In this document: positions 49,501 to 60,763 of the stretch, one piece after another
How the letters are laid out: each line of letters opens with the position of its first letter
Numbering within the stretch: the stretch's first letter is position 1
DNA from: Verpa conica
Taxonomy: Eukaryota > Ascomycota > Pezizomycetes > Pezizales > Morchellaceae
Assembly: GCA_033030425.1 (NCBI GenBank)
Contig: JAUFSD010000020.1
Span: forward strand, 806,001-870,000
DNA: 64,000 nt
Direction: 5' to 3'
Position numbers and translations under genes: made by a program
Notes under the pieces: model-generated
What the model was told of the DNA's origin: nothing
What the model saw: only the letters and a program-made list of their open reading frames with translations
Database searches by the model: none

Positions 49501-51762
49501 AATATCTGTGATGCTGCCTCAATTGAGACTCCTTGGACTATCATTCAGTACGCCGAGGTGTCAGGGCACAAGGCAAAGAGTTACGACTGGTACTGATGTC
49601 TCCAGATAGTCGTGTAAGTGATGACGGGGGAGATGTGTATTCTGTAGGAGGGTGTAGGAGGTAGATGGTAGAGGCCGTGAGGTGAGGTGGGGTGTATAGT
49701 GGGTGGAATACTAGAAAATGTTAGTAGCGCCCGAGTGCAAATGAGAATTGTTTTTGGACTTAGGTGTGATCCGGCAAGCACGTAATTGCAGGAACGCGCT
49801 ACACACTGCATGTCTGCTAGAAGGACATGATGGTCGGTGATATTTGTCAACCTACGTGTAGTGTAATCGATTCTTCTGCCCTATCTTCTCTTTAGGGAGA
49901 TGCGGGGTGCGGGGACTGTCTGAAGGCTTTCACCATGATTTTTGTCGTATAGGAGACATCATGTGGCTTTTACAGTGCTACAGCTCATTTCGAACGCTAG
50001 TGTTGCTAGTTCGAGTGATAGTCGATGATGAGACAACCAATACACCAATCGCGTGGTGATACAGTTCCATCTTTGCTAATTGGATCAAACTACCTTCGCC
50101 CAGCCAGCGCACCTCTAACACAATGGAGATTATATATGCTGCACCTTATTGATATTCTCGCACCCGCTCCAATTTTCAAGTAAGGAATATCTCTCATCCC
50201 CACCCGCGCCAGGTAAGGCACGTTGTATAATACACTAAAGCATAATTTTTAGCAATGGAGCTACGAATCATCAGCATGGTACACGACCAACTCACCCTAA
50301 GTTCTCTAGGGGGCATAAGTTGACCTGTGTTACAATAATGTTAAGAGCAATTGACCACAACAATATGACAGTAGTAAGGCTGATAGTCAATGTCTCCCTT
50401 TCGTCAGCTCAGGTCTCATGTCTAAAGATACCACAACCCAGTTGTAAATCTCTCTCGTTAATATCGAAACGTTCACCGACAATCCTAGAGCGCTTCCAGT
50501 CTGTTCGTTGTAGTTTTTTTATGTAAGGAGTACCTTTCAGGTAACAGATTAATTGAAACACACCGAAGGTATCTGTGATAGGTTAAGCAATGGGAAAGAA
50601 CTTTCATCAAACAACTTGACGTTGGTAGGACCTACTCATGACAAATATGACTGACCTTATATATACCAGTATGGAAACTGGTGTTTCGTTGTTTCAAAAT
50701 GCTCCGGTAGTTAGCAATGCTCATAAATTCTGAGATATACCACTATAGCTCGTACGGAATGATTAGCTACAGTGGTTATAGTTAGTTTATGATCTAAGAT
50801 CCACCGCCTTCCTCCGAGAAACTCATGTAGCTCTATCAGACATGCGCATTCTACCGCTCCCCATACCGCTCCCCAGAGATCATATTACTATAACTTAATT
50901 ATTGATCATGTTTAAATACCGGACAGGTATGCCCCGTTGCATAAAGAAAAGTACAGTGAGTCCCATGTTAGTTGGTAGATAGGATTGAACACCTTCACAA
51001 AATGTTAGTCCATTGCTATCGAGCGTTTCGATCAACGGAGTAATTCTTATTTACAAATGATAAATTGGGTATGTTAGTGGAGAGTTTTAAAGGTATTCAA
51101 AACTTCGAACCTGTGAGCCTCCTTGGTACTCTCGATATGGGGTGTGGCCTCTTGTGGTAGATAGGCGGGGTTGTTGTTTTGAAATCATCTTTGAGGCTCT
51201 GTTTCCAGTTCCCTGTAATGTACTTTGACTTTCTGGTAGTGCCAAGGGTCTAGTTGCAGATGATATCAAACTGAACAGAGGCCGCCGCCCACTCTGACAA
51301 CGCCAAATGAAAATCAAAAGGTAATATGCCGTAGTAGATCTTTCTTTTGAGTAACACGTCGATGTATACTGTTCAAATTGGTCTTTTTATACCGTAAACA
51401 GGTAGCTAGCTATATCCTAGGCGATTGAGTTGTTGAGTATCGAGTGACAACTTGTGACGACGTACATACCTAAGATACGTCACTGATTTAGTACTACTAT
51501 CACGCAGCAAAGTCCAAGGAAAAATCTAAGATTCACGACTTAACTGTAGTGATTACCTAGCACTCTAACCATTTTGATATGTTTGGTCGGAATAGTAGGG
51601 GTTATCATTCTGGCCTGCATCGCTCTATTAGATAGTGATACCGCACACAAACTCTACAAGGTAATGTCTGACCAGCTAGACTAGTTTCCTTTTTCGGTCA
51701 TCAGGGGATACACAATGGATGTAGTGGCGAAGTAATTTGTAGTATAATAAAGCTTCGCTAGA
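46580..51762. other. Intergenic, weak candidate frames
   Basis: A 70-codon frame at 47899-48111 has balanced, coding-like composition (EMECFLYIENTKYIVPIIS) but no intron, partner or known family. Frames at 49188-49430 and 49312-49596 overlap on opposite strands. Nothing else is supported. Confidence 0.3.
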
Positions 51763-51819
51763 TTGACCGGTGACCAGGAACATTCGTAAATAAGTGGGCC
51801 CTGTCAGTAGACTAGAACA
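51763..51819 (+). repeat. Fragment of an inverted-repeat element end
   Basis: ACCAGGAACATTCGTAAATAAG followed by a terminal GACTAGAACA resembles the right end of families A and B. Only about 57 bp remain. Confidence 0.5.
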
Positions 51820-53204
51820 CGACCAAGATACACTCACGTATCGGTTACTGTACTCCGTAGAGTGTGCGTCATTGTTTTAAGTATTTGTATTTCTCTAGTC
51901 CTCCGTAGCACTGCTCAAACGTTGTACTTAGCTGTATTAATATTAGCTACTGATTTTCAGTCTTTGGTAGAAATACTCCTATGCCTGGAGCGAAGTACAG
52001 GGAATCGTTCTATATGTACATTACGAAATTGAGCACCTCCACAGAATATCAGCTCATCTATATCGGCGACTCTCAGCAGGAGGGTAGGACCTACCTAAAG
52101 GTGGTGAGTCAAGAGTGTGATTATAGAGAGATATTTAGGTGTGTCTGCATCTCCTGTTTGTAATATATTGAACAGCGAGTAGGGCGGTTCGGGAGGGTTT
52201 CATGGGGCGGTTCCACGGTTGGTTTGGGAACCCCCCATAACGAACACTAAATTCCCCTGACATGGATATATATACTATTTTGAACGTCACTACTGAAATA
52301 ACTACAAGCGTTGTAACCCATTCATATTTTGAGTTGATACATTAATTACAATTTACCCTTAACTATATGCAAACAAGCGCCGAAAGGGCTCTTTGATTCC
52401 TGACCAAATCTAAATCCGAGTGACAGACCATGAGTATTTGCAAGAGTTCCTTTGACACCTGAAAGACCACCCTCCCATTGCCAGTACCATAGATAGTGTC
52501 TGTTAATGCTATTACCTACATCAATTTTAAAATTATTCTCTTACATAGATAATATTGTGGCCCTAACTTTCCCCCCAGCTAATCTCACTAGAGGTACCTC
52601 CGCTCCAAACGTTGGATGGTGTTCAAAGGTATTTTTCTGCCCTCAGTTAATGTTCTTATAGAGCAAGCAATAAGTAACCGAGAAATAACAACAGAATAGG
52701 AGAATCGAGATATGACAACACTGCCTTTAAGTATAGGAATAGCCATTCCTGCCTAGTGGGTGTGACCCTAGCCCGTTCCGTATACTGGTAAACGCGAACA
52801 TTCTCTTGATCGCTGGCCACGGTATTCAGAGTACTCTATCCTGCATTGCCGAACGGCGTCCGGAGATATCTAGACGTTCAGAATCATACTAATTCCTGCC
52901 CCCAAGCTAACGGACGATCCACAATGTCGTCTTGCAACAGCTGTTCTACTACTTAACGTACTAGACTCGTTTAGCACAAGAGCAATAATCTTCTAGGAAA
53001 TCTCGCGCATTACCGTTCTCCACCGGCGCCGCAAACCACGTCTCCAGCGATTGCCAGTGCCATCATTAACATGCCTCACCACTCAGCTGTCGTCGTGAAG
53101 CAGTGATGTAGCGTTTTCAATATCGCGTTGGAACTCAGCAGGTCTTCCGTCGAGCCATGAGACCACAACACCTAGTCCACGGTCCAACGCCACATTGTGC
53201 ACAC
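51820..53204. other. Intergenic, no supported gene
   Basis: One 60-codon frame (51981-52163) of plausible but unremarkable composition. GC content rises from about 52.8 kb onward. Confidence 0.35.
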
Positions 53205-53490
53205 CCGGTGTTTGCAACGGGGCAATCAGTCGGTCCTGAGGTCAGGACAGGACGCCCTGTAGCTCTATATTCTGTCTCAGCTTCTCTTCAGGGTCGTCCA
53301 GGGAGTAAGGAACGAGGACTATGGACTGCATTGGGCCCTACAGGGCGCCAAGCCGTCAGGGCTAGGGTTCTCTTTCACACAAACCGGATACCATACTCTA
53401 CCTACTCCCACTTAGGCTGAGGTTGACAGAAAACACTACATCGTTTCCCCCAGGTGGTACAGAAAACCCTTTGGCAAATGACTATAGGGC
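53205..53490 (+). repeat. Dispersed GC-richer repeat, copy 1 (pair with 59231-59515)
   Basis: About 280 bp aligned by eye to 59231-59515 with roughly a quarter of positions changed. Shared words include GAGGACTATGGA, GGGCCCTACA, GGCGCCAAG, GGGCTAGGGTT and CTCTACCTACTCC. It probably belongs to a retroelement or other repeat. The 87-codon frame over it is not conserved as a frame. Confidence 0.7.
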
Positions 53491-53613
53491 TCCACAGGAC
53501 CCTACTGTCCTTTGTAGCCCTGAAGAACCTCGTCTAGAACAGATTATCGCAGGGCCCCGGATGTTTGCGGGCACTGGAGCCTATCCACAGTAGGTGAGGG
53601 CCCTCATTAGTCC

Positions 53614-54195
53614 TTGGCTACCACTGATGGCTGCTGTACTCATCAAGCTGTTGATGCTGACAGTTGGAATCCTCGACACATACCCGGGTTCAATCAGCAA
53701 GCCTCTCGCCATCCGTATGACTCATTCATCCGAATAGTCGTCGAAACAATAGCCCAGGGCAGACTCTCACTGCTAGCACGTAACCCACTTGAATATCGGC
53801 GCTCCGCGTGGCTCTCAATTACTGTCATTACTATTACTGTAATTGCCGCAAGGGCCTCAGAGCAGTGGCTAATTACTAGGGATATTCCTAACTCTCGTCT
53901 CATGAAAGCGACCGATAGGTTCGTTTTCGTCGGAAACGTGATTTCGTACTCTATTTTTCCACTTGTGTTGGCTTTCCGAGCCGAGTCCCCAGAATTGGTC
54001 TTTTTAGGCGAAAAAGGCGAGCTATATGAGACATTCAATAAAACTGTCTCCCACTATCCTTCTAACTACCAACGAAAAACTGGCTTTGCTAAAAAAGCTG
54101 GGTCCCCTGACTCGTTAGGGCATTGGCCATTGAATCTAATTTCCGGTTTGTGCCTACACAACAATCCCCCTATAATTTCAAGGACTAACTTGTAA
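53614..54195 (+). CDS. 193-codon open frame, possible membrane protein exon
   Basis: A frame of this length is expected only about 0.1 times by chance in the window. Starting from a TTG (first ATG about 54 codons from the stop side of the second hydrophobic stretch), it holds two hydrophobic segments (WLSITVITITVIAARA and FVFVGNVISYSIFPLVLAF), then a hydrophilic part containing GEKGELYETFNK. No good start codon is in frame, so it may be an internal exon. An ATG in another frame at 53627 opens MAAVLIKLLMLTVGILD, but the only in-phase join would need a 38-bp intron. An antisense frame (53694-54038) is shorter. No family recognised. Confidence 0.35.
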   Translation: MATTDGCCTHQAVDADSWNPRHIPGFNQQASRHPYDSFIRIVVETIAQGRLSLLARNPLEYRRSAWLSITVITITVIAARASEQWLITRDIPNSRLMKATDRFVFVGNVISYSIFPLVLAFRAESPELVFLGEKGELYETFNKTVSHYPSNYQRKTGFAKKAGSPDSLGHWPLNLISGLCLHNNPPIISRTNL

Positions 54196-55227
54196 TATAG
54201 ACGGGCGCAATAGCCATGTGAAATAGTGTACTCTTTAGGTGCGAAATAGGCGTGAGGATATAAAGTCGGCACATCGCTTGGTTTGTGCTATGTGTTAGTG
54301 AATTCATATATATTTGCTCTAATATGTGCTGACACCACTAGTTACAATATTGTGTATAGGACTCTTGTAGGCTATAGAAATATTCATTGAAATACTCTTG
54401 GCCATTTTGCAACGCTTGTTATGGCAGCAGTTTACTTTCTTCCGCAGTTAGTCCTTAGGAGTGTAGAGTGGTCTTAAGTAATAGTTACTTGTATATCCCA
54501 TACTATCTCTTCTTGCTGGGTCTCATGGTAAAGAAACAAAAATATTATGTATTTGCCTCTAACTCGGCAACCGATCAAGTTCCTCCTCCCTTGGCTGCTT
54601 TAAATTGTATAAATCGTCTGTATTTTGGCTAAAGCCATATAAACTGTACTAGCACCATTTACCGTACGACAACAAATGTATCAGGAATCTAAGCGCAGTC
54701 ATAAATGATTTCTCAATGGAATCATTGTGTTTCTGGCAGCTGGGGTTCTCTATCCGGTCTTTAGCAATGATTTTAGTTCCTGAGCATCTTTGAGAAAATG
54801 TTCGGCAACGGTATTTTACATGCGAAGAAAGCCGCTCAGCTATAGGTAAATACAAGGAGCCTGTAGAGTCGCAACATGTGGCTGTTTTGGAAGATTTTGG
54901 ATCCGGATGATTAAGTATCACTCCGAATATTGTCTAGCAAGTACTTGTTCTCCCAGGTCTTGTGTCAGTCAAACAATAACATCTGACATTTGAATATGCA
55001 CCAGCATCTCACCATCAAGCGGTTTATAACAGTTCACACCATACTGACTGCGTACTCCTGGGTAAACTAAACATAGCACTGCCGCCTATTGGACATACAC
55101 ACAAAACCGATATGGAAGCCAATCAGGCGTGTACAGCACAGGTACATCGCACAGATGACCCTACCTACAAGAGTACTAGGCCTGCGATCACGCCGAACCG
55201 AATTTTTCGCTGGATATTGGAGATCCA
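54196..55227. other. Intergenic, no supported gene
   Basis: Only short frames, such as a 90-codon minus-strand frame (54649-54921) without coding character. Confidence 0.4.
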
Positions 55228-55656
55228 GTGATATACACTGTCACTCTACGAGTTGAGTTTGCTATCATGGAGTCCTATCACCGTGCATTGTACCTAGCAC
55301 TAATGTACCAAGAGTCTCAGAAAAGGGGTGTAAACTATGGCGCAGAGCCTCATGACATGTACGGAGCCGCACCTATTGGATCCGACTCACACCCCACATG
55401 TGGCCCCACCATTGCATCAAACCCCGACACCCAAGTACGATATGACCTTTCTAGTCAGCTTACCACGCCGCCGGAGCCACACAAGATTGAGAAAAAAATT
55501 CGTAGCAACCTCCAGCGCCACAAGAAATATCCAGGAGTCACAAGGAACACAACTACGTTGGTCATTCATCCAACCTGGTCAAACAACCTGACAACTACAT
55601 TTACTACGGTCTCCCGCTATCGCTATATTCAATCCAATACCGAAACAACCTACTAA
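55228..55656 (+). CDS. Weak candidate: 142-codon open frame, unknown
   Basis: The frame is read from a GTG; the first ATG is at 55267 and starts MESYHRALYLALMYQESQK. The remainder is polar, with many T, N, P and H and a basic stretch (EKKIRSNLQRHKKY). There is no membrane segment and no recognised domain. One or two frames of this length are expected by chance in 64 kb, and a second frame (55337-55591) overlaps it. It could be a remnant of a transposon coat-protein region, but nothing diagnostic such as a zinc knuckle is present. Confidence 0.2.
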   Translation: MIYTVTLRVEFAIMESYHRALYLALMYQESQKRGVNYGAEPHDMYGAAPIGSDSHPTCGPTIASNPDTQVRYDLSSQLTTPPEPHKIEKKIRSNLQRHKKYPGVTRNTTTLVIHPTWSNNLTTTFTTVSRYRYIQSNTETTY

Positions 55657-56699
55657 CCACATATCATACAGATCCTCAACCTGACATAATTTGCTGGAAT
55701 CACTGCATTGAATCGACAATTTTGATATTTGCGAGCTGGGATGAATAGTGCAGGTAATTAGTTAAATTACATCCCCCAAACCATCACTACTACGGCTGAC
55801 AGAGGGAAGTCCCATGTATGGTACAATTGGGCAATGCAACTGCTCATAATGCCTGGTGTTTAGAACTACACCTAAATGTAGGGAAATGGAGCTGGGTACC
55901 TCAGAAAAATCACACCGAGACCCCTTATGTTTTCCCCCCCAAATCTGTACATATTTAGAATTATGTGTACCTTTTAGCGTGGACTTCTGTGCCATCCGAC
56001 CCCTTATTTTTGACCGTCCATTCACTGCAAGTGTTTACGCCCATAGAGAATGCTGATAATAGAAACAAAACGCAGCCCTGAGGATTTCTGTAAACGCGGT
56101 ATCTCAGCTGAAATCAGCCAAAACCAGCTACCAAGAAGCATATCGCATTTATTGATTCATAAGATGTGGCTAGATCGATCACGATGCGTGACTACGATTA
56201 TTATCCTGTCTCCACCATTGTGATGATTATCCGCTTTGGCGGGACATTGAACGGTGGTACTCGGATGGGAACCAACCAGAATCGTTGCTCCATAGATATA
56301 AAGATCGTTGAAGAACGTACTGTGTAAGGATTATCTGAAGTATAAGCACATGTTGTATTTTTTTTCTGTTAATATTGCTTCGGGGGTCGTCAAATATCGG
56401 ATTTTCAACATTAGTAGACAGAAACGTGTATGTAGACAATGAACCATCCGGGAGGGACACCTAGCCGTAAAGAGTAACTTTGACGTTGCTAACTGTGAGT
56501 TAGCCTAGTTTCAGCTACATATGTTAGAATACCACAATAGGAATCTGAACCACCGACAAACACTGGGGCAATATACTGGAAAGGGTCTACTCACATCCAT
56601 TTATAATAGCACCTGTGAGACCATATTATAATCATCTCATCTGCTACATATACTATGCTTGCATTGTAAGAATATCAGCTATAGCAATATTCCGAAGAT
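55657..56699. other. Intergenic, no supported gene
   Basis: No coding or repeat signal beyond short frames. No further gypsy pol motifs (RNase H, integrase) could be read downstream of the reverse transcriptase relic. Confidence 0.4.
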
Positions 56700-57624
56700 G
56701 AAAAATAAGATACCAATTCCAGAGATCATTACGGTGAGGCGGTTGATTGGAGCGCAGATACCTGAGTAATGCGGTATAAAGCACCCATAGAAATTGATCA
56801 GCCCGATGGTCTCACGAACTTCATGGGCATTCGGAGGAGGAGCGGGGGGCAGTGATCTTTGTGACCTTCACTTGCGACATCTTCTCACCTTTTCCAGCGA
56901 TAGCGGTGTATCCCAAGGGGGTTACTTCAGTAACCCCCCAGACGCATTTGGACGGCGTGAGGTGCAGATTACTCTGCTTGAGGGCCTCAAGAATCAGAGT
57001 GACGTGCTTCTGGGGTTCAGCCTCATACTCGGAGAAGATGATGATGTCATCCGAATAGGCAAAGCAGGAGAGATCCAAATAGGGCGCCAGCACTTTATTA
57101 ATAAAACGCTGGGAATCGGAGGGAGCAGTAGCCAGTCCCATGAGCATGACCTGGTACTCAAACAGACCGAACGTAGACTTGTATGCCGTGTCGGCTTCCG
57201 AACCTTCAGCAACGCAGATGTTAGTGGGTCCGGAGCGTACATCGGATCTGGTGAAGATCTTAGCCTTCGGGAGCCGGGACAAAAAGATGTGGGTCAGCGG
57301 GATCGGGTATTCGTCGAGAATGATCTTCTCATTGAGATCATGATAGTCGATGACGAGGCGGAGTTGCTTGGTGCTATGATCGGTAACGGAGAAAACCGGA
57401 GCGGAGGAGGCCAAGGTTAAGGGTCGGATGAAGCCTTTTGCAATCTCCACATCTAGCAATGACTTTGGCTTTTTGAGTTGCTCTTCGGACATGAGGCTGA
57501 GTTTCTCTCCTTCTCGGACCTTAACGACACAATCATTGTCGGTGCGGCGTGGAGACAGAATAGTGGCGGTTTCATTAAGGAACCGAGGTACTTTGCTTGG
57601 AAAATAAGATTCTGTTTAAAATAT
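56700..57624 (-). pseudogene. Ty3/gypsy retrotransposon reverse transcriptase relic
   Basis: A minus-strand frame of about 268 codons runs from about 57624 to 56821. In order it shows the linker upstream of the polymerase (VPRFLNETATILSP), the KGFIRP segment, LRLVIDYHDLN, a YPIPL motif, the GLFEYQVMLMGL segment and the catalytic box YSDD at 57060-57049 (usually YVDD or YADD), then YSDD-distal LTPSKCVWGVTEV. The frame stops at 56823-56821. The typical connection region (GLINFYGCFIPHYS) continues in another phase from about 56826 to 56758, which indicates a one-base frameshift. RNase H, integrase and LTRs are not seen. The plus-strand 208-codon frame here is its antisense shadow. Confidence 0.9.
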
Positions 57625-58224
57625 TATTTTGTAACATCAGAATTTCTTATTACTATATTATTAAATGAAATACTTAGAGTAAGTCTAGCAAGGCGGATAT
57701 AGCCAAACAAGCACAAGGGGTCAAATATTGGGGTGTTGTTGGTATACGAATTCAGTTGAACAGCGGGATGGAGGTGAGGATAAAAATGTCATAAAATGGA
57801 GATTTACCCTTTCTTTTAACTCAGGAATGTTTAGTGGGCATCTAGAGGAGGTTTATGGTCAAGATGCATTTGACATATCTGGATCACGTCAAATCACTCG
57901 GTTTCTCCAGAAGGATACCGTTGTATTATGGGTATTGAATATGTATACTGCCGTTACAAGACAATAATATCGTGATGCATGTAGGAGCATGCATAGACGC
58001 TGAGCATACAAACAATAATAACGGACTGGTGTTAATTTTACCTATTCAGGATTTACCACATACTCAGGGATGCACTTTGGGAAATCAGTGTAACCTGGAA
58101 CGTTCCGGAGTGAGCGATATCGTTAGTCCCATCGCATTAGGGGAGTAACGGCTATGAAGAGGCGGTCCTAAGTATATTAGTGGACTAGAGAACAGCCTTG
58201 TATACTGGTGGGTGTCACCGATAG
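57625..58224. other. Intergenic, no supported gene
   Basis: AT-rich just upstream of the retroelement relic. Frame 57728-57967 has no further support. Confidence 0.4.
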
Positions 58225-58458
58225 TATCTCATAGTGGGGTGGAGAAAGCTGGGCATTGTGGTTGTCGATGTTTTCAGAATGGTTGTAAGTGTATGACGGG
58301 TGATAATTGATGACTAGGCTAACCTGCTCCTCTAGCTATATACATATACATATACAATCCTAACCATTGTTGTCACAATAGCCTGTCCTGAGCCATATTC
58401 TCCCATATTACGTGTAGTTAAGATCAACACTAACGTTTTTAGTTTTTTTACCACCTAG
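58225..58458 (+). CDS. Candidate exon pair around a consensus 51-bp intron
   Basis: The open segment 58225-58284 (VGWRKLGIVVVDVFRMV) ends at a GTAAGT donor. The intron 58285-58335 contains GGCTAACCT and a pyrimidine run before CTCTAG, which is a textbook fungal intron. The next segment, 58336-58458, continues in phase (ILTIVVTIACPEPYSPI) to TAG. The upstream limit coincides with an AG at 58224, so an earlier exon would be needed; I could not find it. It is too short for family assignment and could be a gene relic. Confidence 0.3.
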
Positions 58459-58984
58459 TCGCAGAAAAACGACCATTCATTAATGCAGTATCAGTTAGCA
58501 ATTCCGCACGTTTTTAGGTAGACTGGATCGCTTGCTTTCATCATACTATTGGTAATCCTCACGTCATAGAGCACGCCAATCGCTGACTGCAATGTGACGG
58601 TGTTAAAAGGGAGGATCACCATTCCACGAGAGGGCTACTGAGTAGCGCCCATGACTAACTATTTTGTACTGTATAAATAGCCATCTAAACCACAATTTGA
58701 AACGATTCCATTTACTCATCAAAATGCTACAGAAGATCCGGCGTAGAATAGAGAGGATATTCTGGTCCACGCGGGGGAGGGACCAATCTCGCCATACCCC
58801 TACGGAGTTTCTTGATCTACCGAAAGACCTATTGACTAATGAGCTTTGCACTAGAGGGATGGATAAAAGAGGATCCAGAGGAAGCAGACTCTCTTCAGGT
58901 TCCCGAGAATACAACTTTAAAGTCTTTCTAGCGGATTTGATCCTGGTCCCATCACCGCTCACCGATTCAGACATATATTTGATA

Positions 58985-59065
58985 AGTGCGCAGTGTGCAG
59001 TGCGAATACCTTAGCCCTAGGGCTCCATGTATTTATCAATAATCATCATCATCACCGATTCAGAC
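58985..59065 (+). mobile_element. LINE-like 3' end, copy 3 (tail only)
   Basis: GTGCGAATACCTTAGCCC, GGGCTCCATGTA and an ATC-type repeat tail match the terminal motifs of the copies at 14.2 and 22.4 kb. The purine-rich upstream part is not evident. Confidence 0.6.
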
Positions 59066-59230
59066 ATCTATTTCCACAAGATACGTTCAAATGGATGATA
59101 GTAATGTTTCAGGGGGGGCGCAGGAGCTCGCTCTCATAGTTTCCGTCTTGCCGAGCAGGACAAACAAGATATCGGAATAGAGATGACCATAGTTGGGCCC
59201 GGCCGAGAGGAGGATGTAACTGCGACTCAG

Positions 59231-59515
59231 TATTCGCAACGAGGCAGTCCGTCAATCCTGAGGCTAGGACCGGACGCCCCATGACTCTATAGCCCGTCCA
59301 AGCTTCTCTTCGGGCCGGTCCAGGGCGTACGCAATGAGGACTATGGATCGCATAGGGCCCTACATGGCGCCAAGTTTCCAGGGCTAGGGTTTTCTTTGCC
59401 CCAAACCGGCTATCAGGCTCTACCTACTCCTACTAGGCTGTGTTTGGCAGCAGATACTTGATATTTTCTCCTAGAATAGTATAAAGAATCCCTTGGCGAA
59501 TCTCTAGGGCACCGG
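59231..59515 (+). repeat. Dispersed GC-richer repeat, copy 2
   Basis: Aligned with 53205-53490 (GAGGACTATGGATCGCATAG, GGGCCCTACATGGCGCCAAG and others), same orientation, about 6 kb apart. The two copies flank the region containing the gypsy relic, but they are too diverged from each other, and too unlike LTR ends, to be called its LTRs. Confidence 0.7.
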
Positions 59516-59519
59516 ACCG

Positions 59520-59928
59520 TTGCGATCACTACTTGGAGAACCCGAAAAAAGTACAGCAGTAAGGGATCTATTCAATACCGAACTTCGACGCGAGGCTTAT
59601 AACATTCGAAGGGGGGTAGCTGCAAAAGGCCGGTTTAAAACTGAGTATAGCAACCCAGGAATGATGGAGTGGATTGAAATGAACGTCAAAAGTTGTACCG
59701 ATGAACTTTACATGCGATGAAGGTGATAGGGATAAGCCCAATCGGGTACCAATTTCTCAGAAACATGCAGAAAGATCGGAACGCCGAGATACACCCAGTA
59801 ATAGATCACAACCTCGTATCAAAGTTAGAGGAATCTTGCGAAGGTATTCATGGAATAGCAAAGATAGAAAGTATATGAAGGAAGTTACCCAAGTGTTTAT
59901 AGCAGTACTAAATAGATCAGAGATATAA
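59520..59928 (+). other. Overlapping polar frames, possible decayed gene
   Basis: Two frames in different phases (59520-59720 and 59701-59928) are both rich in charged residues (for example ELRREAYNIRRG and PSNRSQPRIKVRG) and overlap by 20 bp. This could be one coding sequence with a frameshift or chance frames. No domain recognised. Confidence 0.2.
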
Positions 59929-60056
59929 CCTTAGCTTTCTCAACCAAATCTGCACTCCCGGTATATTCAAACTTTCGATCAGTCTGCCCAACACTCGATG
60001 TCGGACAACAGAATTAGAGCAGGTACTACCGGAGCATGTTACGATGGGGGACGGGT

Positions 60057-60205
60057 TGCTCCAGTACATTCAAGGAACGCTGTTTATCAAGGAACGTTCT
60101 CTGGCGAACTGGTCTATTGGGGAATGTTCCTGAATTCATTCTGCCGTTCTATGGTGGGTTGAGGTCCCGGCTAGACCGTTCTTTGGAGGAGCGATACCAG
60201 CAGTC
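60057..60205 (+). mobile_element. Family B left-end fragment
   Basis: TACATTCAAGGAACGCTG through TTTGGAGGAGCGATACC follows the left arm of family B (22881-23020) step by step with many changes. The right half is missing. Confidence 0.65.
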
Positions 60206-60337
60206 TACCGGTGCAGGGTTTCTCTAGGTGAGTACAGTTGGGCTCCACTTGGTCAAAGATGTAACCGTAACTATTCATATATTAATACAAAGAGCAATCT
60301 AACCCCAGCACCGATATGCACATCTAGATCGGGGGCT

Positions 60338-60763
60338 ATGCGGCGTCGCCGAGGCCCGGGGATTCGAAATACGCGGTCGGCTGCGGAGGATATGTCTAGT
60401 GGTCTCAGGGAGCAGGATATAATAGATGTACTCACTTGTGATAGCCCTTCGGATAAAGAAATTATTATCCATAACCTCAGCCCAGTCGGGGCCAGTCCGC
60501 CCGGGCCAGATGGAGCCGGATGTACCGGCGTGGCGACGGGCGCCGATACCCAGACAATTCTTATCGCCCCACTGAGCTGGTACGGACATACTGAGTGTCA
60601 GTGTTTCTCTGGTATTGAGAAATGGTTTGTGGTTCTGGTCTTCGTGTTGCTTTACACCACCGGCCATTTGTTGCACTTTCTCTATTCATATGCGGCAAAC
60701 CTCGTAGCCGCGCGAACACCAGCCGATATTGACTGTAGAGAAATCTCGGGTATGACCCATTGA
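60338..60763 (+). CDS. Possible small single-pass membrane protein, unknown
   Basis: A 141-codon frame in DNA that is clearly GC-richer than its surroundings. The N-terminus is basic (MRRRRGPGIRNTRSAAEDM), then comes an acidic and G/P-rich part (GASPPGPDGAGCTGVATGAD), one membrane segment at about residues 94-118 (WFVVLVFVLLYTTGHLLHFLY) and a 23-residue tail. The frame stays open upstream of the ATG to about 60299, where CCCCAG at about 60303-60308 and a GTGAGT at 60228 could bound an intron, so earlier coding sequence is possible. A shorter antisense frame exists (60299-60676). No family recognised. Confidence 0.4.
   Translation: MRRRRGPGIRNTRSAAEDMSSGLREQDIIDVLTCDSPSDKEIIIHNLSPVGASPPGPDGAGCTGVATGADTQTILIAPLSWYGHTECQCFSGIEKWFVVLVFVLLYTTGHLLHFLYSYAANLVAARTPADIDCREISGMTH

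Noticed and set aside
53715..53752. 38-bp GTATGA..TAG intron joining two frames at 53.7 kb
   Set aside because: It joins in phase but is shorter than usual fungal introns and lacks a branch site.
56917..56938. Perfect 10-bp hairpin GGGGGTTACT/AGTAACCCCC
   Set aside because: It lies inside the reverse transcriptase coding region and is explained by codon coincidence; no regulatory context.
56794..57420. Plus-strand 208-codon frame
   Set aside because: It is the antisense shadow of the gypsy reverse transcriptase, which has clear family motifs on the minus strand.
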